Shown in pieces: positions 42,783 through 52,199 of a DNA stretch of 64,000 nt; within the stretch, counting starts at the first letter, position 1, and the number at the start of each line of letters is the position of its first letter. Below the pieces are notes generated by a model. It saw nothing but the letters and a program-made list of their open reading frames with translations. It did not search any database and was not told the origin of the DNA. Made by a program: the position numbers and the translations under genes. The stretch is from an uncultured Bacteroidales bacterium (GTDB taxonomy: Bacteria; Bacteroidota; Bacteroidia; Bacteroidales; Muribaculaceae). Where the stretch lies: assembly GCA_902800715.1 (NCBI GenBank), contig CADCFN010000011.1, positions 62,001-126,000 of the forward strand, read 5' to 3'.

Positions 42783-45700
42783 ATGAGTTTATATTCCAGT
42801 TCAGTAAAACGACCAGTGACCACGATCCTAATCTTCGTGGCGCTGATTGTGCTGGGTCTGTTCTCGCTCAGGAGTCTGCCTATTGACCTGTTCCCCGATG
42901 TGGAAACCAACACCATCATGGTGATGACCAGCTATGCGGGAACCAGTGCGTCGGACATCGAGCAGAACGTGACCCGTCCGCTTGAGAATGCCCTCAACTC
43001 GGTGGAGCACCTCAAGCACATCACGTCGAACAGCCGTGAGAACATCTCAATCGTTACCTTGGAGTTTGAATACGGCTATGACATCGAATCATTGACCAAT
43101 GACGTGCGAGACAAACTCGACATGGTGTCGAGCATGCTGCCCGACGATGCCAACACCCCCATCATCTTCAAGTTCAGCAGCGACATGATTCCCATCGTGC
43201 TGCTGTCGGTACAGGCTGGCCAGAGTATGCCGGGCTTGTATAAAATCCTTGACGAGAACGTCGCCAACCCGTTGGCACGTGTCGATGGTGTGGGTTCGGT
43301 ATCCATCGCGGGTGCTCCCAAGCGTGAAGTTCACGTCTATCTGGACCCCCTGCGCATGGAAGCCTATAACTTGAGCGTCGAGACCATTGCTGCCCTTATC
43401 GGTGCCGAGAACCGCAACATCCCTGGCGGTACCTTTGACATCGGTAACGAGACCTACCCCCTGCGTGTGCAGGGTGAGTTCAGCGACCCGATGCAGATGG
43501 GCGCTATGGTCGTGGGCTTGTCACCAACAGGTGGTGTTGTCCACCTGCGTGACGTTGCCCGCATCGACGACTCGCTTGAGGAGCGTGCCCAGGAGAGCTT
43601 TAACAACGGCCAAAAGGGCGCCATGATTATCGTGCAGAAACAGTCGGGTGCCAACTCGGTGGAGATTTCAGAGAAAATTTCCAAGGAACTGCCCAAGATT
43701 CAGAAGAACCTGCCCAGCGACATCAAGTTGGGTTACATCGTCGATACGAGTGACAACATCCGCAGCACCATCGCCTCGCTGGTCGAGACGGTGCTGTTCG
43801 CACTGTTGTTTGTAGGTATTGTGGTGTTTGTATTCTTGGGCCGCTGGCGTGCAACAGTCATCGTGTTGGTAACCATCCCTATCTCACTGATTGCCTCGTT
43901 CATCTACCTGTATGCAACAGGTAACTCGTTGAACATCGTGTCGCTGTCGGCATTGTCCATCGCCATCGGTATGGTGGTCGATGACGCCATTGTGGTGCTC
44001 GAGAATGTCACGACGCACATCGAGCGCGGCTCGGCACCCTTACAGGCCGCCGTCAACGGTACCAACGAGGTAGCCCTGTCGGTAATGGCGTCAACCTTGA
44101 CACTGATTGCCGTATTCTTCCCGCTGACCCTGGTTAAGGGTATGACCGGTGTGCTGTTCAAACAGCTGGGTTGGATGGTGACCATCATGATGGTGCTGTC
44201 ACTGATTTGCGCCTTGATGCTGACGCCCATGTTGTGTAGCCGCCTGTTGCGTCTCAATGTGGGTGACACCAAAATTTTCCAGAAGGTATATGGCCCCATT
44301 CTTAAGGTGCTGAACAAGATTGACGACTTTTATGCCAAGGTGCTTGATAAGTGCGTAGCCCACCGCTGGATTACCACTGCCACGGCACTGGGCGTGTTTG
44401 TCGCCTCGATGTTCCTGATGAAGTTTGTGGGCACCGAGTTCTTCCCGACCAACGATAATGGCCGTTTGGGTGTCTCGCTGGAGTTGCCCATCGGTTCCCG
44501 CGTCGATTTGGCTAAAGACGTGAGCCAACGCATATATAAGGAGTGGACCGAGAAGTATCCCGAAATCAAATCCTTCAACTACACTGTGGGTCAGGCAAGC
44601 AGTGACAACACCTTCGCCTCGATGCAGAGCAACGGTAGCCACATCATCTCGATGAACATCATGCTCAGCAAGTCTAACGAACGTAAGCGTGGCATCACCG
44701 AGATTGCCGGTATGATGCGTGAAGACCTCAAGAACTACCCCGAGCTGAAAAAGGCCCTCGTTAATGTGGGTGGTGGCCGTGGCGGTGGCATGAGTGGCCA
44801 GAACACGGTTGACTATGAAATCTATGGTTACGACTTCACAAAGACCGACAGTGTTGCCCAGCGCTTGAAACGCCTGCTCGAGAAGATTCCTGGTGCTGCC
44901 GACATCAACATCAGCCGTAGCGACTATCAGCCCGAGTACCACGTGGACTTTGACCGCGAGAAACTGGCGTTGTATGGCCTGAACCTGAGTACCGCTGCTA
45001 CCGCACTGCGCAACCGCATCAACGGTACGACAGCAAGCTACTTCCGTGAGGACGGTATGGAGTACGACATCAAGGTGATGTATGACCCCGAACACCGCCG
45101 CAGCATCAGCGACATTGAGAACATCATGCTCTATAACGCAATGGGCACGGGTGTTCGCCTCAAGGAGGTGGGCACCGTAACCGAGCAGTTCTATCCCCCC
45201 ACGATTGAGCGCAAGGACCGTGAGCGTATCATCACCGTATCGACCGTTATCCAAGACCGCCCGATGAGTGAAGTCATTGCCGAGGCCCAGCCGCTTATCG
45301 ACAAGATGGACAAGCCCGGTGATGTGATGATTCAGTTGAGCGGTAGCTACGAGGACCAGCAAGACTCGTTCGGTGACCTGGCTATCTTGGGTCTGCTCAT
45401 CATCCTGCTGGTTTATATCGTCATGGCCAGCCAGTTTGAGTCATTCACCTATCCTGGCATCATCATGACCTCAATCATGTTCGCCTTCTCGGGTATCGTG
45501 CTTATCCTGTTGATTACACGCACCAACCTGAACGTGATGTCGATGATTGGTGGTATCATGCTGATTGGTATTGTGGTGAAAAACGGTATCGTGCTTATCG
45601 ACTACATCAACCTGAACCGTGAGCGCGGCATGAGCATACGCCGTGCTGTAATCAACGGTGGGCACTCGCGTCTGCGTCCTGTGCTGATGACCTCAATGAC

Positions 45701-45902
45701 CACTATCCTGGGTATGGTGCCCATGGCAGTTGGTACGGGTGTAGGTAGTGAGATGTGGCGCCCGATGGGTATCGCCGTGATTGGCGGTCTTGCCATGTCC
45801 ACGTTGATGACGCTGCTGTTTGTGCCCACGATGTACACCATCTTTGCACTGACCGGCATCCGCCGCACGCGCAAGAAGATGAGCAAGGAGCACGCTAAGT
45901 AG
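42783..45902 (+). CDS. RND multidrug efflux permease (AcrB/HAE1 type)
   Basis: A 1039-residue inner-membrane pump with 12 membrane helices and two large periplasmic loops, the standard RND length. SLYSSSVKRPVTTILIFVAL at the start, LPIDLFPDVETNTIMV just after the first helix, and GMVVDDAIVVLENV in helix 4 (the two Asp residues of the proton relay) place it in the HAE1/AcrB branch rather than the heavy-metal branch. The substrates are unknown; bile acids, detergents and antibiotics are typical for gut Bacteroidales. It works with the TolC and adaptor proteins encoded upstream and is controlled by the TetR protein at the operon head. Confidence 0.95.
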   Translation: MSLYSSSVKRPVTTILIFVALIVLGLFSLRSLPIDLFPDVETNTIMVMTSYAGTSASDIEQNVTRPLENALNSVEHLKHITSNSRENISIVTLEFEYGYDIESLTNDVRDKLDMVSSMLPDDANTPIIFKFSSDMIPIVLLSVQAGQSMPGLYKILDENVANPLARVDGVGSVSIAGAPKREVHVYLDPLRMEAYNLSVETIAALIGAENRNIPGGTFDIGNETYPLRVQGEFSDPMQMGAMVVGLSPTGGVVHLRDVARIDDSLEERAQESFNNGQKGAMIIVQKQSGANSVEISEKISKELPKIQKNLPSDIKLGYIVDTSDNIRSTIASLVETVLFALLFVGIVVFVFLGRWRATVIVLVTIPISLIASFIYLYATGNSLNIVSLSALSIAIGMVVDDAIVVLENVTTHIERGSAPLQAAVNGTNEVALSVMASTLTLIAVFFPLTLVKGMTGVLFKQLGWMVTIMMVLSLICALMLTPMLCSRLLRLNVGDTKIFQKVYGPILKVLNKIDDFYAKVLDKCVAHRWITTATALGVFVASMFLMKFVGTEFFPTNDNGRLGVSLELPIGSRVDLAKDVSQRIYKEWTEKYPEIKSFNYTVGQASSDNTFASMQSNGSHIISMNIMLSKSNERKRGITEIAGMMREDLKNYPELKKALVNVGGGRGGGMSGQNTVDYEIYGYDFTKTDSVAQRLKRLLEKIPGAADINISRSDYQPEYHVDFDREKLALYGLNLSTAATALRNRINGTTASYFREDGMEYDIKVMYDPEHRRSISDIENIMLYNAMGTGVRLKEVGTVTEQFYPPTIERKDRERIITVSTVIQDRPMSEVIAEAQPLIDKMDKPGDVMIQLSGSYEDQQDSFGDLAILGLLIILLVYIVMASQFESFTYPGIIMTSIMFAFSGIVLILLITRTNLNVMSMIGGIMLIGIVVKNGIVLIDYINLNRERGMSIRRAVINGGHSRLRPVLMTSMTTILGMVPMAVGTGVGSEMWRPMGIAVIGGLAMSTLMTLLFVPTMYTIFALTGIRRTRKKMSKEHAK

Positions 45903-45976
45903 TTAATAGTTAATAGATAATAGTTAATAGTTTTTAGTCGTCACACTGACAACTGAAAACTGAAAACTGAGAAAAA
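45901..45976 (+). repeat. Two adjoining 7-bp tandem arrays after the RND gene
   Basis: The gap between the RND stop (45902) and the next start (45977) is almost entirely two arrays: AGTTAAT units (five, 45901-45935, starting within the stop codon) and ACTGAAA units (four, 45945-45972). Confidence 0.9.
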
Positions 45977-46270
45977 ATGAAAGCGATATTTATAGCCTTT
46001 GATGAGGCCTACTATGACCGCATTGTCGAGAAATTGCATCTGCTCAACTGCCGTGGTTTCACCGGTTGGCGTGAAGTGCAGGGCCGTGGCAGCAAGACCG
46101 GTGAGCCGCATTACGCGACCCACGCCTGGCCATCCATCGCATCTGCCATCCTGACCGTGGTTGATGACCGCCGCGTGGATGTCGTTCTCGACGAGTTGCA
46201 CCAGATGGACCTGGCGACGCCCAAATTGGGTTTGCGAGCCTTCGTCCTCCCTGTGGAGCGCACCATCTGA
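45977..46270 (+). CDS. P-II-like transporter-associated protein (PG0541 type)
   Basis: A 97-residue protein with the ferredoxin-like pattern of P-II signalling proteins: MKAIFIAFDEAYYDRIVEKL (first strand and helix), an internal loop RGFTGWREVQGRGSKTGEPH in the position of the T loop, then ILTVVDDRRVDVVLDELHQM and a final strand RAFVLPVERTI. Members of this group (known from PG0541 of Porphyromonas) follow RND pump genes in Bacteroidetes. They may bind a nucleotide or small effector and modulate the pump, which is inference. The canonical uridylylation Tyr of GlnB is not evident. It is closed by a strong hairpin. Confidence 0.8.
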   Translation: MKAIFIAFDEAYYDRIVEKLHLLNCRGFTGWREVQGRGSKTGEPHYATHAWPSIASAILTVVDDRRVDVVLDELHQMDLATPKLGLRAFVLPVERTI

Positions 46271-46290
46271 TGACATCATTTCCAATTTTC

Positions 46291-46333
46291 AACACCAGGG
46301 CTAGGCACAACAGTTGTGGCAAGCCCTGGTGTT
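46291..46333 (+). terminator. Terminator of the efflux operon
   Basis: AACACCAGGGCT (46291-46302) pairs with AGCCCTGGTGTT (46322-46333); an inner CACAAC/GTTGTG pair extends the stem. It is followed by CATTT. Confidence 0.75.
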
Positions 46334-46350
46334 CATTTAGAGCAGAATTA

Positions 46351-46382
46351 TTTGGCACATCAGCGGGATTCCGTTAATTTTG
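46351..46382 (+). promoter_or_regulatory. Promoter of the second acyltransferase gene
   Basis: TTTG (46351-46354) and TAATTTTG (46375-46382) are 20 bp apart, a perfect match. The transcript would start only a few bases before ATG 46396, so the leader is very short. Confidence 0.7.
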
Positions 46383-46395
46383 CGGTGCTAAAGAG

Positions 46396-47457
46396 ATGAC
46401 AGACCTTACAAACGACAAACTGACAATGAACGGCACCCAGCGCATCGGCTACATCGACGCGTTGCGTGGATTCACCATGTTTCTTGTGGTGCTGAATCAT
46501 GTTGCAGCCCTCTGTTGGCAGTTGTCCAGCGACACGCCCTCCTTTCATCATATTTTAACACAGGTGAGGATGCCCATGTTCTTCTTCATCAGCGGCTTCG
46601 TCCTTTACAAGGAGAATGTGGTATGGAACGGCAAACAGGTCGTGAGTTTCTTCAAGAAGAAGATACCCGTGCAACTCCTCAGTCCGTTGTTGTTTTTCCT
46701 CGTCTATCTGCACTTTACGGGCACCTCGGTTTATGACGGTTTCATCGACAAGCAGAAATGCGGCTACTGGTTCACCTTCGTCCTGCTAGAATACTATGTG
46801 TTCTATGCTGCCGTTAGATTCTTCGTGCGCTCCCGTTGGGCTGCGTGGATTCTAGCCGCGATAGGCATTGCCCTGTACAGCTTCTGTTGGCCTACAATGA
46901 CCGTCCACAACCAGACAGCTGACAATGCGCTGGCACTAATCAGCGCACACCAGTGGCGCTTCTTCCTTTTCTTCGTGCTGGGCACCTTTGTGAAGCAGCA
47001 TTATGACAAGGTACAGCAGTGGCTAGACAACAAGTGGCTGCTTGCGGTGTGCATCGTATTCTTCATTCTGGTTAACGCATTCAGGGACGTATTGCCTGTC
47101 AAGACCGTCATCATGAAAGGTATGCTGGCGCTGACAGGACTTGTCATCATGTTCACGTTCTTCCGCAACAAGCAGGCTGTGTTCTCACAAGAAACCAAGT
47201 TGGGACGCACGATGCAGTATGTCGGGCGACGGACACTTGACATCTATCTGATACACTTCTTCCTGCTGCCCCGCAGTTTGAGTGAATTCACCTTCTTCAG
47301 CGACCACCCCATGCCTGTTATCGAGTTTTTTGTCTCGTCGTTGATTGCCATCATGGTGATTGCCGTTTGTCTGGTCATCAGCAACATTTTCAGGCTAAGC
47401 CCGTGGCTAGCCCATTGGCTCTTCGGTGCAAAAACCGATGTGAGACCTTCGCACTAA
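46396..47457 (+). CDS. Membrane acyltransferase family 3 protein
   Basis: A 353-residue polytopic protein of the Acyltransf_3 family. After a short soluble lead it reads RIGYIDALRGFTMFLVVLNH, the diagnostic first helix with Asp and His, and MFFFISGFVLYKENVVW follows; ARRTLDIYLIHFF-like sequence (here GRRTLDIYLIHFFL) marks the last part. About ten membrane helices. It transfers acyl groups to an unknown glycan or lipid. The very short leader and isolated position mean there is no context clue. The stop codon falls inside the first unit of an 8-bp repeat. Confidence 0.87.
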   Translation: MTDLTNDKLTMNGTQRIGYIDALRGFTMFLVVLNHVAALCWQLSSDTPSFHHILTQVRMPMFFFISGFVLYKENVVWNGKQVVSFFKKKIPVQLLSPLLFFLVYLHFTGTSVYDGFIDKQKCGYWFTFVLLEYYVFYAAVRFFVRSRWAAWILAAIGIALYSFCWPTMTVHNQTADNALALISAHQWRFFLFFVLGTFVKQHYDKVQQWLDNKWLLAVCIVFFILVNAFRDVLPVKTVIMKGMLALTGLVIMFTFFRNKQAVFSQETKLGRTMQYVGRRTLDIYLIHFFLLPRSLSEFTFFSDHPMPVIEFFVSSLIAIMVIAVCLVISNIFRLSPWLAHWLFGAKTDVRPSH

Positions 47458-47477
47458 GACGCTAAGGCGCAAAGGTG
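47454..47477 (+). repeat. 8-bp tandem array spanning the acyltransferase stop
   Basis: CTAAGACG, CTAAGGCG, CAAAGGTG in phase; the TAA stop codon lies in the first unit. Confidence 0.7.
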
Positions 47478-47515
47478 TTTAATCAGGCGAAAAATCAACT
47501 TAGCGATTCTGCAGC

Positions 47516-47545
47516 CTTGTGTGAAAGAAAAAAACAGTATCTTTG
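47516..47545 (+). promoter_or_regulatory. Promoter of the porin gene
   Basis: CTTG (47516-47519) and TATCTTTG (47538-47545) are 18 bp apart; the start codon follows after nine bases. Confidence 0.5.
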
Positions 47546-47554
47546 TAGGCTAAA

Positions 47555-49567
47555 ATGAAAAAGGTTCTGGTCATATTCGCCATGATTGTGTTGGCTGCAG
47601 CGATGATACCCGCTGTGGCACAGCCGTCATCACAGAGTAGCAGCACCAAATCAACCACCAAGTCAAAGAAACAGCGAGTGGAGCCGTCGGTGGCATGGAG
47701 CGTAAGCGAGCCACTAGGCCTGCATTATCCATCGACCATCGACACCATCCATCTGGATTATCACCGCAGGATGGTCCCCTCGATGGTGAGCGACGCGTGG
47801 TTGACAACGGGCAACTATGGAGCCCCAGGACAGAATCAGATTTTCATGGAGCGTCCTCTCACGAGCGAATTCTTCTTTGAAGATGCAATTGAGGCGTGGA
47901 TGCACAACACGAGGACCATGCGCTACTATAACACACGCATTCCCATGACCCTGCTCAGCCACTCGACAGGTGGTGACAAATACAGTAATCTGGACCGCAC
48001 GCAGCTGGAATTCTCGGGCAACGTGGACCGCAAGACACAAGTGGGCGGCGGATTCGACTACATCTACAGCAAGGGCTCGTATGACGTGCAAGCCGACAAG
48101 GACTTCACATGGCGGTTGTTCGGCTCACACATGGGTGACCGTTACGAGTTGCAGACGTTCTTCGACCACTACAACTACACCACCAAGGAGAGCGGCGGCA
48201 TCACCGATGACCGTTATATCACCGACCCCGCCGAGGTGCAGGGCGGTGTGACCCGTGTGGACAACAAGAGTATCCCCACCCGGCTAGGCTCTGCCCACAG
48301 CCATCTGGAGGGCAGCCAATTATGGCTGAACCAACGCTACAAAGTGGGCTTCTACCGCTACCGCCGCGACAGCATCACCGACACGGTTATCGACCGCACC
48401 TATGTGCCCGTGACAAGTTTCATCTGGACCCTTGACTTCAAACACGCCAAGCATCAGTTCCTGAACGCCTCCGGCACTGAGGACAACGAGTTCTTTGACC
48501 ACACCTATCTGTCATCAGAAGGGACCAATGAGACAACGAGTTATTGGCGGTTGCGCAATACATTGGGCATTTCACTGCTTGAAGGCTTTAACAAGTATGC
48601 CAAATTCGGGTTTTCGGTATATGGCACCCACGAAGTGAGGCGCTATACCCAGGTGACCGATACTGTTACCGGAACCACAATGCACGAAGGCCTTGAAACC
48701 GTGCCAGCCGTCGTGCCTCATCGCACGACCCAAAGCCTGCTGTGGTTGGGAGGCCAACTCACCAAGCAACGCGGCTCGCTGTTGCGCTACAATGCAACAG
48801 CACAATTCGGCGTGCTGGGTGATGTAGCAGGCGAAATCGACCTGAGCGGCGACGTGACGACACGGTTCAAGATGCTGGGCGACTCAGTAAGCATCAAGGG
48901 CTATGGCTACTTCAAAAACCTGTCCGTGCCCTATCTGCTCAAGAACTTCGTTTCCAACCACTTTGTGTGGGAGAACGACTTCAGCAAGACCAAGCGAGTT
49001 CGCGTGGGCGGAGAACTTGACATTCCCTTCTCATGGACCAATGTCAACGTGGGCTATGAGACGCTGACAGACTATATCTATTGGGACAGCGACGGTCTGC
49101 CTGCCCAGCATAGCGGCGCCATCCATGTGTTGAGCGCAAGGTTGAAGCAAGGCCTGCATTTCAAGGCCTTCAACTGGGATAACAGCGTGACGTTGCAGAC
49201 CAGCAGCAATGAAGAGGTGCTGCCGCTACCCAAGTTCGCTATCTACAGCAATCTGTATGCCACGTTTACTATCGCCCGCGTGCTGCATGTGCAGATGGGC
49301 GTTGACGGCAACTACTACACCAAGTATTACGCACCGGTCTATAACCCTGCGACCATGACATTCCACAGCCAGCATGAGATGGAATGCGGCAACTTCGCCA
49401 TTATGAACCTGTATGCCAACTTCAAGATGAAACAGGCACGGTTCTTTGTCGCCTGGACCCACTTCAACCAGAAAATCAAGAGCGGCAGTGCCTACTTCGC
49501 CACACCGCATTACCCGCTCAATCCGGCACGTTTCCAAATTGGTGTCTCGGTCAACTTCGTGAACTGA
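47555..49567 (+). CDS. Putative outer membrane porin (Porin_10 family)
   Basis: A 670-residue beta-barrel protein with signal peptide (MKKVLVIFAMIVLAAAMIPA, then VAQP) and a Ser/Thr/Lys-rich linker. The rest is a long series of amphipathic strands with aromatic girdle residues, in particular GGDKYSNLDRTQLEFSGNVD and VGGGFDYIYSKGSYD, and it ends in a strand with terminal aromatic pattern (FQIGVSVNFVN). This fits the Bacteroidetes putative porin family (PF14121). Substrate and gating are unknown. No SusD-like partner or TonB box is seen, so it is a diffusion pore rather than a TonB transporter. Confidence 0.85.
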   Translation: MKKVLVIFAMIVLAAAMIPAVAQPSSQSSSTKSTTKSKKQRVEPSVAWSVSEPLGLHYPSTIDTIHLDYHRRMVPSMVSDAWLTTGNYGAPGQNQIFMERPLTSEFFFEDAIEAWMHNTRTMRYYNTRIPMTLLSHSTGGDKYSNLDRTQLEFSGNVDRKTQVGGGFDYIYSKGSYDVQADKDFTWRLFGSHMGDRYELQTFFDHYNYTTKESGGITDDRYITDPAEVQGGVTRVDNKSIPTRLGSAHSHLEGSQLWLNQRYKVGFYRYRRDSITDTVIDRTYVPVTSFIWTLDFKHAKHQFLNASGTEDNEFFDHTYLSSEGTNETTSYWRLRNTLGISLLEGFNKYAKFGFSVYGTHEVRRYTQVTDTVTGTTMHEGLETVPAVVPHRTTQSLLWLGGQLTKQRGSLLRYNATAQFGVLGDVAGEIDLSGDVTTRFKMLGDSVSIKGYGYFKNLSVPYLLKNFVSNHFVWENDFSKTKRVRVGGELDIPFSWTNVNVGYETLTDYIYWDSDGLPAQHSGAIHVLSARLKQGLHFKAFNWDNSVTLQTSSNEEVLPLPKFAIYSNLYATFTIARVLHVQMGVDGNYYTKYYAPVYNPATMTFHSQHEMECGNFAIMNLYANFKMKQARFFVAWTHFNQKIKSGSAYFATPHYPLNPARFQIGVSVNFVN

Positions 49568-49623
49568 TTAACTCCCGAAATTGGGCACTAAATTCAAATT
49601 CTTGAAAAAATCCGCCCAAAAAG

Positions 49624-49654
49624 TTTGTCAGTTTTAAAAATGGTATTACCTTTG
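49624..49654 (+). promoter_or_regulatory. Promoter of tRNA-Ala
   Basis: TTTG (49624-49627) and TACCTTTG (49647-49654) are 19 bp apart; the tRNA starts 13 bp later. Confidence 0.7.
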
Positions 49655-49666
49655 CATCCGCAAATC

Positions 49667-49739
49667 GGGGCATTAGCTCATCTGGTAGAGCGCAACACTG
49701 GCAGTGTTGAGGTAAGCGGTTCGAGTCCGCTATGCTCCA
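49667..49739 (+). tRNA. tRNA-Ala (anticodon GGC)
   Basis: Acceptor stem GGGGCAT/ATGCTCC, D arm TAGCTCATCTGGTAGAGC, anticodon stem CAACA/TGTTG around CTGGCAG giving anticodon GGC, and T arm GGTTCGAGTCC. Discriminator A; the CCA end is not encoded. It reads GCC/GCU codons. Confidence 0.97.
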
Positions 49740-49746
49740 CAAAAGA

Positions 49747-49782
49747 AAATAAGCGACTGAAATTCAGCCGCTTATTTTTTTA
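49747..49782 (+). terminator. Terminator of tRNA-Ala
   Basis: AATAAGCG and CGCTTATT arms with an inner CTGA/TCAG pair and one mismatch, followed by a long T run (49775-49781). Confidence 0.8.
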
Positions 49783-49840
49783 TTTCAAATGGTTTTTGGG
49801 AGTTTCTTGTGAACTAGAGTTAGGGTTTGTCTATGTGGGG

Positions 49841-50665
49841 CTATGGCAAAAGGATGTCGCCCTCATAGACGATTGTGGCAGGACCCGTGAGATAGACATG
49901 ACCATCCTGTTGGCGCCACTCAATGTCGAGGGTGCCACCGTCCATAATGACTCGTGAACGACGACTACTGCGTCCCGTCAATGCTGCGGCAACAGCAGTG
50001 GCACAGGCGCCAGTACCGCAAGCCATCGTGATGCCGCTGCCTCGTTCCCACACACGCATGCGGATTGCCCCATCCTGGAACACCTGGGCAAACTCAATGT
50101 TACAGCGCTCAGGGAAGCGCGGGTGGTGCTCAAGAAGTGCCCCTCTGGCGGCGACATCCACCTCGCTGATGTCGTCAACAAAGATAACATAGTGCGGATT
50201 GCCCATCGAGACAAAGACACCATCGGGCAAGGGCTCCCCGTCGGCAAGGTATTGCTTCTTGTTATCGGTCTCTGGAGCCAACATATCGACCGCCACCATC
50301 TCGACCTGACCGCAGTCATTGACCTGCAGGTTCAGTATCTTGACACCCGAAGCCGTCATCAAGCGGATTTGTGTTTTGTCGGTCATGCCACTCTCATAGA
50401 CATACTTGCCGATGCAACGGCTGGCATTGCCGCACATCATACCTTCGGAGCCGTCGGCATTAAAGATGCGCATGGTGAAATCCGCCTCGTCGGTAGCAGA
50501 GCGTCCAATAAGCACCAGTCCGTCACTGCCGATGCCCATGTGCGGGCGGCTCCAAGCGACAGACACTTCCTGCGGATTGTCAATAGGGTAAAGGGAGGTA
50601 TCCACAAAGATGTAATCATTGCCCACCCCGTGCATTTTCATGAAATGGATTTTTCTGGTCTTGTT
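49841..50665 (-). CDS. dapF: Diaminopimelate epimerase
   Basis: A 274-residue DapF, which converts LL- to meso-diaminopimelate for lysine and peptidoglycan. The two catalytic cysteines are visible: Cys78 in [14 protein letters not shown] and Cys216 in [27 protein letters not shown] is the usual N terminus. ATG 50665 is preferred over an upstream ATG at 50698, because a TATCTTTG box at 50696-50703 would place the transcript start below 50698. It has its own promoter and no biosynthetic neighbours; the divergent MalY/PatB-type gene is a separate unit. Confidence 0.95.
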   Translation of the reverse strand, partial: NKTRKIHFMKMHGVGNDYIFVDTSLYPIDNPQEVSVAWSRPHMGIGSDGLVLIGRSATDEADFTMRIFNADGSEGMMCGNASRCIGKYVYESGMTDKTQIRLMTASGVKILNLQVNDCGQVEMVAVDMLAPETDNKKQYLADGEPLPDGVFVSMGNPHYVIFVDDISEVDVAARGALLEHHPRFPERCNIEFAQVFQDGAIRMRVWERGSGITMACGTGACATAVAAALTGRSSRRSRVIMDGGTLDIEWRQQDGHVYLTGPATIVYEGDILLP

Positions 50666-50695
50666 CATATCATTTCTCACGATTAATGTATCATG

Positions 50696-50724
50696 CAAAG
50701 ATATAACATTTTATCTTATCCAAG
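50696..50724 (-). promoter_or_regulatory. Promoter of dapF
   Basis: On the minus strand CTTG (50721-50724) and TATCTTTG (50696-50703) are 17 bp apart, a little short. It decides the dapF start codon. Confidence 0.5.
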
Positions 50725-50790
50725 CACGCCAACGAACAAAACCTGAACAAAAGCATGATTTCATGGCGAAGAAAAAAAGGAGCAAGCAGT

Positions 50791-50820
50791 ATTGCATATC
50801 ATAAAAATGTACTAATTTTG
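50791..50820 (+). promoter_or_regulatory. Promoter of the MalY/PatB-type lyase gene
   Basis: ATTG (50791-50794) and TAATTTTG (50813-50820) are 18 bp apart; leader about 45 nt. Confidence 0.5.
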
Positions 50821-50871
50821 CCGCCGAATTAAACGAATACAGACATTAATCACCTTAGATCTTATACAGCA

Positions 50872-52062
50872 ATGGCTATATATGACTTTGACCGCTGCAT
50901 TGACCGCCATGGCACGCAATGCAAGAAGATAGAAGTACTCAAACAGGATTACGGACGCGACGACTTACTACCGTTGTGGATTGCTGACATGGACTTTGCC
51001 GTGTGCCCCGAGATTACCGAGGCACTGGTTAGACGCTTGGCCGACCATCCAGTGTATGGCTATACCTGCCTCTATGACGGCTACTGGCAGTCCATCATAG
51101 ACTGGCAGCGCGAGCGCAATGGCTTTGAGTTCACCCGCGAGGAGGTCACCTTTGTGGCTGGTATCGTGACGGGATTTGGACTTGCCGTGAACTTCTTCAC
51201 CAAGCCTGGCGACAAGATTGTCATCCAACAACCTGTTTATTACCCCTTCAAGGATGTCATCGATGGTAACGGGCGCATCACCATCAACAATGCACTGATT
51301 CAGACCGAAGGCAATTTCTACCGCATGGACTTAGAAGGCCTGGAACGCATCATGGAGCAGGAGAAACCGCGCATGATGGTCGTGTGCAACCCCCACAACC
51401 CCGCTGGCATCGCCTGGCAGCCTGAAGTGCTGCGCGAGGTCGCCCGCATGGCCTACAAGCATGGAGTCATCGTGTTCTCGGACGAAATCTTCGGCGACCT
51501 GATGCTGTTTGGCCACAAACATACCGCCATGGCAACGGTGAGCGACGAGGCGGCTGCCGTAACAGTGACCTGCGGTGCTCCCAGCAAGACGTTCAACATC
51601 GCGGGACTGAAGAGTTCGTGGTGCGTTGTCAAGAATCCCGAATTGAGAGAACCGTTCTTCAAGTGGATTGAAATCAACGAACTGTGCAACGCCAACCTGG
51701 TATCCATCATTGCTACCGAGGCAGCCTACCGCAACGGTAAACAGTGGCTTGAAGAGTGCTTGCACTACATCGAGGGTAACGTCGACTATGTGGAGCAATA
51801 CTGCCACGAACACATTCCTGGAGTAGTCGCTATCAAGCCCGAGGCTGGATTTCTCGTGTGGCTCGACTGCACGGGACTGGGCCTGAGCCACGATGAAGTG
51901 GTATCCCTGTTCCGCGACAAAGCCGGTCTGGCGATGAACGAGGGTTCGATGTTCGGTGAAGCCGGCAAATGCCACATGCGCTTCAACATGGGCAGTCCAC
52001 GCTGCGTTCTCGAGCAGGCCATGCACCAACTCGAGGCAGCAGTAAAAAGCCTTGGGAAATAA
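50872..52062 (+). CDS. MalY/PatB-type cystathionine beta-lyase (PLP enzyme)
   Basis: A 396-residue fold-type I PLP protein of the MalY/PatB group. YDFDRCIDRHGTQCKKIEVL, then LPLWIADMDFAVCPEI, is the characteristic N terminus; VCNPHNPAGIAW is the aminotransferase NP block, and the PLP lysine is 239 in CGAPSKTFNIAGLK. These enzymes split cystathionine or cysteine by beta elimination, releasing H2S or homocysteine, and some also act as aminotransferases or regulators. No maltose genes are near, so a sulfur amino acid role is more likely. A very strong terminator follows. Confidence 0.88.
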   Translation: MAIYDFDRCIDRHGTQCKKIEVLKQDYGRDDLLPLWIADMDFAVCPEITEALVRRLADHPVYGYTCLYDGYWQSIIDWQRERNGFEFTREEVTFVAGIVTGFGLAVNFFTKPGDKIVIQQPVYYPFKDVIDGNGRITINNALIQTEGNFYRMDLEGLERIMEQEKPRMMVVCNPHNPAGIAWQPEVLREVARMAYKHGVIVFSDEIFGDLMLFGHKHTAMATVSDEAAAVTVTCGAPSKTFNIAGLKSSWCVVKNPELREPFFKWIEINELCNANLVSIIATEAAYRNGKQWLEECLHYIEGNVDYVEQYCHEHIPGVVAIKPEAGFLVWLDCTGLGLSHDEVVSLFRDKAGLAMNEGSMFGEAGKCHMRFNMGSPRCVLEQAMHQLEAAVKSLGK

Positions 52063-52130
52063 CTCATCTGGCAGCGTACAATATCCAAATTGAGGGTGCG
52101 GACTATTTAGGTCTCGCCACACTCTGCGAT

Positions 52131-52183
52131 AGTTATAAAACAAGCAAGCAACTGAAAATCAGTTGCTTGCTTGTTTTATAACT
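52131..52183. terminator. 25-bp perfect stem between convergent genes
   Basis: 52131-52155 pairs with 52159-52183 without mismatch (core ACAAGCAAGCAACTGA) around an AAA loop. T-rich ends on both strands make it an efficient bidirectional terminator for the lyase and pseudouridine synthase genes. Confidence 0.85.
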
Positions 52184-52199
52184 ATGTTTATTTCTAGTT

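Noticed and set aside
44199-45362. Minus-strand frame of 387 codons opposite the RND pump gene
   Set aside because: Shadow of a strongly conserved gene, without a signal, domain or promoter.
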